This document shows, in pieces, positions 59,074 to 64,000 of a stretch of DNA of 64,000 nt (position 1 is the stretch's first letter; each line of letters begins with the position of its first letter). Origin of the DNA: Trichomonas vaginalis G3. Taxonomy: Eukaryota; Parabasalia; Trichomonadida; Trichomonadidae. The notes under the pieces were generated by a model, which made no database searches, was not told where the DNA came from, and saw nothing but the letters and a program-made list of their open reading frames with translations. The stretch covers positions 18,299,962 to 18,363,961 of the forward strand of contig NC_067208.1 of assembly GCF_026262505.1 (NCBI RefSeq), written 5' to 3'. Made by a program: the position numbers and the translations under genes.

Positions 59074-60060
59074 TTATATGTCATAATAGAACCCACGTGG
59101 ACCAAGCTTTACTTTCTTCCTGACTGAGTTTTTAACTCTTCTTTTTCCTTCATTGCCCTCTGCTTGAAGTTGTTGCATCTTTGCATTATGTTCATCTAGT
59201 ATGTTGCAAATTTCCCATGTCCTTTTTGCCTTTTGGCTCTGGTCGCCCATCTCAGGTAACCTATATCCTAGAAAGATTTTGTCATAGTTTGTATTTGAGT
59301 CTTTGCGTATTGTTTGCATGACTCTTTCCTGAGTTTCTGGTTCAAGCTCTTCAAACAGTGCCTGTCCATATGGAATAAGCTCGTTTCCAAATATATGTTT
59401 TTGTAGCCATTCTGGTTTTCTTTCCATGTTACCAACAATATCTTTTGTGAATGGGAAAGCTTTTACCCAATCTTTCAGTCTTGCGTCGTTTATTTCTGTA
59501 GTTGGTTTTATTTTGTCAAGGAACATGTTTTTCAATACTAACATTTCATTTGGTACTGTCCATTTGAGTTTCTTAAATATTCATCCCTTCTCGGTTCATT
59601 GTCTGCAAAGTAAGTTTTTATGACATTTTGTAAACTTTCGTTTGCAAGGTCATGTACAATAGGTTCTCTTCCTTCGCTCTCCCTAACTTTCTTTCTAAAC
59701 TCTTCACCAAATATACCATCTTATGGTTCTGTGTAGTTCTTTGAGATAAATGTTCTAGAACGTCAGGTGTTATATTTCCATCAGCCATGTTCATTTCATA
59801 CTGGTCCAAAATATCTGCATCTTTCATATCTTTCAATGGCATTAAAGCCGCGCTGAAAATACCAGCTATATCTGGTTCACCATTGACTTCCATTGCGTCT
59901 ACAACTTCTTGGAATTGTGGTTGTAAGTTTATGAACCACCTATCTGGATTAGCTTTATGACCCCATCTCATTGTAGTTCCATCGTCTGCAGAAACAAAAG
60001 TAGGTTTGTTTCCATCTTGGTTAGGTTCTGAATGAACTTTAAACAATGTTTCATTTCTAT
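59074..60060 (-). pseudogene. Putative virion protein region, copy 2
   Basis: Counterpart of 3038-4127 with WFINLQPQFQEVVDAMEV, LFEELEPETQERVMQT and the basic VKNSVRKKVKLGPRGFY end. Several breaks. Confidence 0.6.
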
Positions 60061-62283
60061 ATGTTTTCTTGAAATTTAACCTTTTATTTTCACCGAGTTC
60101 ATCCGAAGATTGAACGTTAAATGCTCGTAAGTAAAAAGGGTTGTTGTATTTGTGTACATTTTTTTTCAGTTCTTCCATTCTATGCTGAATATTTTCATCT
60201 GGTGTTGGAGTCTTTTGTATGTCGGCAAACATTTTTCGATATTCTTCTACTATGTCAGCCGAATTTTTTTAGACTCTTGGAAATATTCCATATTCTCCGC
60301 ATACTCTTGTTGAGGGTCAAGATTTTTCGGGCTGTTCCAAATCTTCATCTAGTTCTGTGAAGTTTAGTTTCCAAAGGAAGGACTTGTTCGTTTCCTTCAG
60401 GCTCTTCTAGCTGTTGTTGCTGAACTATTTCTTCCATGTCTGGTTGTATCTGAACTTCTTTCCTGTGGAGTTTCTTGTACCTCATCTGCTGGCATTCATA
60501 TATTCCGAGACCGTTTTTAACAAGTTCCCTATTTAAGCCATCCGCATTCATAACCCTTTCTTCTTTCGTTCCGTCTCTATTTTTTAACGCGTTTCATGAA
60601 GATAGTTGAATTATCATTTATCTTGACACCAAATATCTTGGAGTAAATTCATCCATGTCATTTGGATGATATGCTATTAAATCATATCCCTTAGCGAGCT
60701 TGTATTTTCCAGGTTTGAAATTATTATCCCATTTGGTGCTGAACCATAAAGCTAAATAGGTTCGGGTCAGTATTTCCTTCCTTGAACTTTCTAATAGCTT
60801 CTTTATATCTGTCACTAAAGTCAAGAGTATCTGGGTAACCATAATTTTCCTTAAGCATTTTTAAGAATTCTTGGTTTCCTTGTTCTCTACTTCTTTTATG
60901 TCCTTGCTCTGTTTGTGGTTGTTGCTGTGCAGTGTTTTGAACTGTTGGTTGTTGTGCAGGGTTTTGAACTGTTGGTTGTTGTTGTTGTGCTGGATTTTGA
61001 ACTGTTGGTTGTTGTGTTGGTTTTGGTGCATGCCTGTGTCTGTGTCCATGTGACGATGTAAATGTTTTAGGTAGTCCTGGTGCAGGTGCTTCTCTTGGAG
61101 GGTTTGGTGGTAATATAAATTCCACCAGCTGGCACATATGTTCCATCTGCAGGTAATGTCCTACCTGACTTTTCGTTTTTAAGAAAGCATTTACTAGGTC
61201 TGTTTTGGTCTGTTGTAACTCTTTTTCTTGACTTTTCACAACAGTTGCTCTAACGGCGTCATAGGCACTTTGAACTGCCTGTCTCGTTGCTGCATCTGTT
61301 ATTTTCGTCATATTTTGTGCTACTTCTTTTAACTCTTTGTCGAAACCTTTCAGACTTCAGTTTTTTCCAGATGAGAAGTCGTTCACTTGTTTCAACCTTA
61401 CTATGAAGAGCTTCGAAGGCGTTCTTAAAGTCAGCATTTGTTAAAGCTTCATTTGAACTGTCTTCATCCGCTTGTTATTTTTGTCCTTATTGACCCTATA
61501 AGTTGGGCTGCTTTGGCGTTGGCTTGGGCATCTAACCAGTCATTGTTAGCTTTTATATATTCTGCGCTTTTCATTGCTTTTGCATAGCCGCGTCGTTATT
61601 TTACTTTCTGTGCTAAGTTTTCATACTGTACGGTTTGGTTTTGCAACTGTAAAAGTTTTTCTGCTTTACATTTGCTTCAACTTCTTTTTTATACTCATCG
61701 CTATCCATATATGTCTTCAGGGCTTTTTGTTTTATCTCTTCATCTTTCAGTACTTTATATTGAGTAGTATGGTTTTCAAATTTACAACATCTTGTTCCAT
61801 TTTTGCTACTTCTGCTGCTTTTTCTGACACTTTTTTCGCATTATTCCTCTGTACTTAGTTCTTTCAGTTGTTCTTCTTTCTTCTTTTTCTCTACGTTTAA
61901 CTCATTGAGTTTCTTTGTGTGTCTGTCATATTCTAGTTTCTTTTCGTTTTCACTTATTTGTTTCTGTATGTCTATGTTTGACTTTTTGACATCTGTTATT
62001 TGATTTTTGAGTGAACTCAAATTCATTTGACTTTGAGGGTTATAAGCTGTTCCGTCTGCAGCTCCACCATAGCCTGCCATTTTCGCTAAAAGTGCCGCTC
62101 TTAAACCTCCACTCTGTGCACCAATAACTCGGTTTAAAAGCATAGGGTTGCTTGACATTTGTTGCAACATAGTGGGGTCATTCAGCATTTGTTGTTGCAA
62201 CTGTTGTTGTGGTGTCAGTTTTACTATTGGATGTTTCAATGCTCTCTTCTCTTACGTATATTCTTACGTAGCTTACGTGGCAT
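60061..62283 (-). pseudogene. Large coiled-coil Pro/Gln-rich protein region, copy 2, broken
   Basis: Counterpart of 764-3034, outermost gene at this end. The QPTVQNPAQ repeat tract (about 60910-61020) is shorter than in copy 1, and the GGTYI repeats are reduced. Many breaks. Confidence 0.75.
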
Positions 62284-62304
62284 TTTAAGTGAAGTTAAAA
62301 ACAT

Positions 62305-62735
62305 TTACGATGAAGAAGTCTTGACAAAACATTTACGAAGAAATCATGAAAATTCATGAGGTGAGAAAACAGGTGAGAAAACGGGTGACATCTCACCTCT
62401 TCACCTAAATTATATTTTTGGGTCATTTACGCTCATTACGATGAAATCATGACAAAACATTTTACGAAGAAGTCTTGACAAAACATTTACGAAGAAGTCT
62501 TGACAAAACATTTACGAAGAAATCTTGACAAATTCAAGAGGGTAGAAAAGAGGTTAGAAAAGAGGTTATATCTAACCTTCTACCCTAAACATTATTTTTG
62601 TCTGATTTTACGAAGAAGTCTTGACAAAACATTTACGAAGAAGTCTTGACAAAACATTTACGAAGAAGTCTTGACAAAACATTTACGAAGAAGTCTTGAC
62701 AAAACATTTACGAAGAAGTCTTGACAAAACATGAA
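62305..62735. repeat. 25-bp subterminal array with two hairpin repeats, copy 2
   Basis: Units of GAAGAAGTCTTGACAAAACA plus tttac recur about ten times at 25-bp spacing, in three blocks, separated by hairpin repeats at 62359-62406 (GGTGA/TCACC inner stem) and 62540-62585 (GGTTA/TAACC). Copy 1 has no such array at its equivalent end, where the first gene starts 24 bases inside the terminal repeat. Confidence 0.85.
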
Positions 62736-62772
62736 AACATATATAATTTGTGAAAAGCTCCTGGAAGACCTC

Positions 62773-62905
62773 CGAATAAAAACTTCATTTATGTGGGCTA
62801 GAAGGCACGAAGTGCCTGGAAGGTCACCCCAAGAAAAAAAAAACTTCATTATACTCATTCATCCTCAGGGCTAGAAGGCACGAAGTGCCTGGAAGCCCCA
62901 CTACC
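62773..62905. repeat. Right terminal inverted repeat of copy 2, with duplicated hairpin
   Basis: The main hairpin 62867-62899 (AGGGCT...AGCCCC, inner AGGCAC-GAA-GTGCCT) sits next to the poly-T. A second, partial copy at 62795-62826 repeats GGGCTAGAAGGCACGAAGTG and is followed by its own short poly-A. This end also carries the aaaacatgaaaacatatata tract otherwise typical of the opposite terminus. Confidence 0.85.
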
Positions 62906-62929
62906 TTTTTTTTTTTTTTTTTTTTTTTT

Positions 62930-62935
62930 GTGTTA
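62930..62935. repeat. Target-site duplication GTGTTA, right
   Basis: Matches 38249-38254. Confidence 0.85.
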
Positions 62936-63891
62936 TAGACCGAAAATAGATTTTTTCGGTTTTCTCTTCAAATAATTGAAAGAATGATACTATTATAGGT
63001 TTATTATATTATATAGCATATAATCATGCTATAGCCGAAAATTATAAGTTTTGAGAAGAGTGAATATAACACAAATAAATTTGAAAGTAAGTTAAATTGC
63101 TTGTTGTTTTTAATAGCTATTTAATGAGAAATCCAATATTGCAAAATTCAAATTGAATGATTGAAAGAACAGAAAAAGTCATTCTTTTCAATTTCGAATA
63201 TGTTTCATTGTATTTATAATTATATGGCAAATAAGATATTTAAACTTGATTTTTGAAACAAAATTCACAAAATTGAATAAATTCAAATAATTTTTATTCA
63301 AAAATAAACTAGTTATTTGAGTTTATTACTAATTATCTATTCAAACTACAAAGTTTGTAATTTAAAATATTTTGTGAGATCAGATTGAATTAATTCAAGG
63401 TTCTTTTCAATTAATATGAATGACCATATTACGCATTTTCGAACATTCTAAACCAAATATATAAAAATGGGAGACGAATGTTAAATTTGCTAGACATAAA
63501 GAAGTTGTTTACCGAGTTTTAGCTCTTATCTCTAACAAAAAATTAATTTTTAAAAAAAAGACCGAATACGTTTCACAGCGAGAAAAAATAAAAGGCAAGA
63601 TAGAATTTTCTAGACATAAAGAAGTTGTTTACCGAGTTTTAGCTCTTATCTCTAACAAAAAATTAATTTTTAAAAAAAAGACCGAATACGTTTCACAGCG
63701 AGAAAAAAAATAAAACTGTACACTGATTTTCATTTTCATTTCCAGTCACTTTACTTATTATTTTTTCTTTTTTTCATTTTAATTATAAATTATTTCGTAA
63801 TACGTTTATTTACGTTACCATTTTCTTTATTCTTTTGAATTCCATACTAGACACTTATAGAATATTTTGATTGTCAACGTACTTCATTAAA
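62936..63891. other. Host intergenic region with a 120-bp direct repeat
   Basis: AT-rich upstream region of the gene at 63892. Two copies of a roughly 98-bp sequence (63491-63588 and 63611-63708) lie exactly 120 bp apart and are identical by eye, from tagacataaagaagttg to cacagcgagaaaaa. The rest shows no ORF. A TTCATTAAAATG junction at 63883-63894 resembles the trichomonad initiator TCA+1 placed a few bases before the ATG. Confidence 0.75.
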
Positions 63892-64000
63892 ATGAATCCT
63901 TACAAAGGGTATGTCGATCGAATTTACCTAATTGGTATTTCCAATCAGATTGAAGAAGGTAAAATGACATGGGAAGAAGCTTGCACCCATGTTCCCATCG
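63892..64000 (+). CDS. Start of an unidentified host gene, runs off the window
   Basis: The ATG at 63892 opens MNPYKGYVDRIYLIGISNQI and continues in frame for 36 codons to the window edge (EEGKMTWEEACTHVPI). The start is supported by an initiator-like TCATTAA 8-9 bases upstream, giving a very short leader as is usual in trichomonads. Too little is visible to assign a family. A host gene rather than a Polinton gene is likely because it lies outside the target duplication. Confidence 0.6.
   Translation, partial: MNPYKGYVDRIYLIGISNQIEEGKMTWEEACTHVPI

Larger units (their letters stand above)
38255..62929 (-). mobile_element. Polinton/Maverick copy 2, inverted relative to copy 1, broken
   Basis: A 24.7-kb element bounded by poly-A/poly-T runs, inverted terminal repeats and a GTGTTA target duplication, so this is a clean single insertion. 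Gene order is the mirror of copy 1. It is broken, with roughly 30-40 breaks, most in the structural block, capsid, PolB, integrase and fibre regions. ATPase, methyltransferase, several small genes and all the genes unique to this copy read through. It lacks the 4-kb duplication and the KilA-N segment of copy 1 and has its own extra genes. Low divergence from copy 1 and a perfect target duplication imply a recent insertion. Confidence 0.93.

Noticed and set aside
675-62929. Free virus or virophage genome rather than integrated elements
   Set aside because: Host genes flank both elements, terminal repeats are internal to the contig, and copy 2 has a perfect target duplication.

Overview
The window is AT-rich nuclear DNA of a parabasalid protist, most likely Trichomonas vaginalis. 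A close relative such as Tritrichomonas cannot be excluded from sequence alone. The evidence is the host gene set (ankyrin-repeat, BspA-like leucine-rich repeat, kexin-like subtilase and type II pantothenate kinase genes), the absence of visible introns, very short 5' leaders with TCA-type initiator-like motifs, and two giant Polinton/Maverick elements of the kind that fill trichomonad genomes.

Layout. Bases 1-662 are the 3' part of a host ankyrin-repeat gene. Bases 675-28522 are Polinton copy 1 (27.8 kb, including a 4-kb internal tandem duplication). Bases 28523-38254 are a 9.7-kb host island: a tandem family of seven-helix membrane protein genes (one whole, two decayed), a decayed BspA-like gene, a type II pantothenate kinase and a kexin-like subtilase. 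Bases 38255-62929 are Polinton copy 2 (24.7 kb), in the opposite orientation and flanked by a GTGTTA target duplication. Bases 62936-64000 are host DNA with a 120-bp direct repeat and the first 36 codons of another gene.

The two Polintons are collinear mirror images and mostly very similar at the DNA level, so both look recent. Both are broken fossils, with tens of breaks each, but several of their genes are uninterrupted. The shared set runs: virion structural genes, major capsid protein, SF3 helicase, packaging ATPase, XYPPX protein, coiled-coil NUMOD4/HNH protein, protein-primed DNA polymerase B, small virion-like proteins, integrase, phage-like tail-fibre protein and D12-class adenine methyltransferase. 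Together these form a virus-like toolkit of replication (PolB, helicase), packaging (ATPase, capsid), attachment (fibre), integration (integrase) and possibly DNA marking (methyltransferase).

The two copies differ by whole gene cassettes. Copy 1 alone has a KilA-N/DUF3627 gene, a small membrane protein and an extra small ORF. Copy 2 alone has a free-standing HNH homing-endonuclease-like gene, a Cys-rich small protein and a pair of unknown genes. The most striking signals lie outside the standard genes. One is a divergent-promoter island at the same place in both elements: arrays with 22-bp units in copy 1 and 21-bp units in copy 2, different in sequence, lying beside a protein that diverges sharply while its neighbours are nearly identical. 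A second is a hairpin at the element termini, and a third is a dispersed hairpin repeat family; both show paired, compensating base changes.
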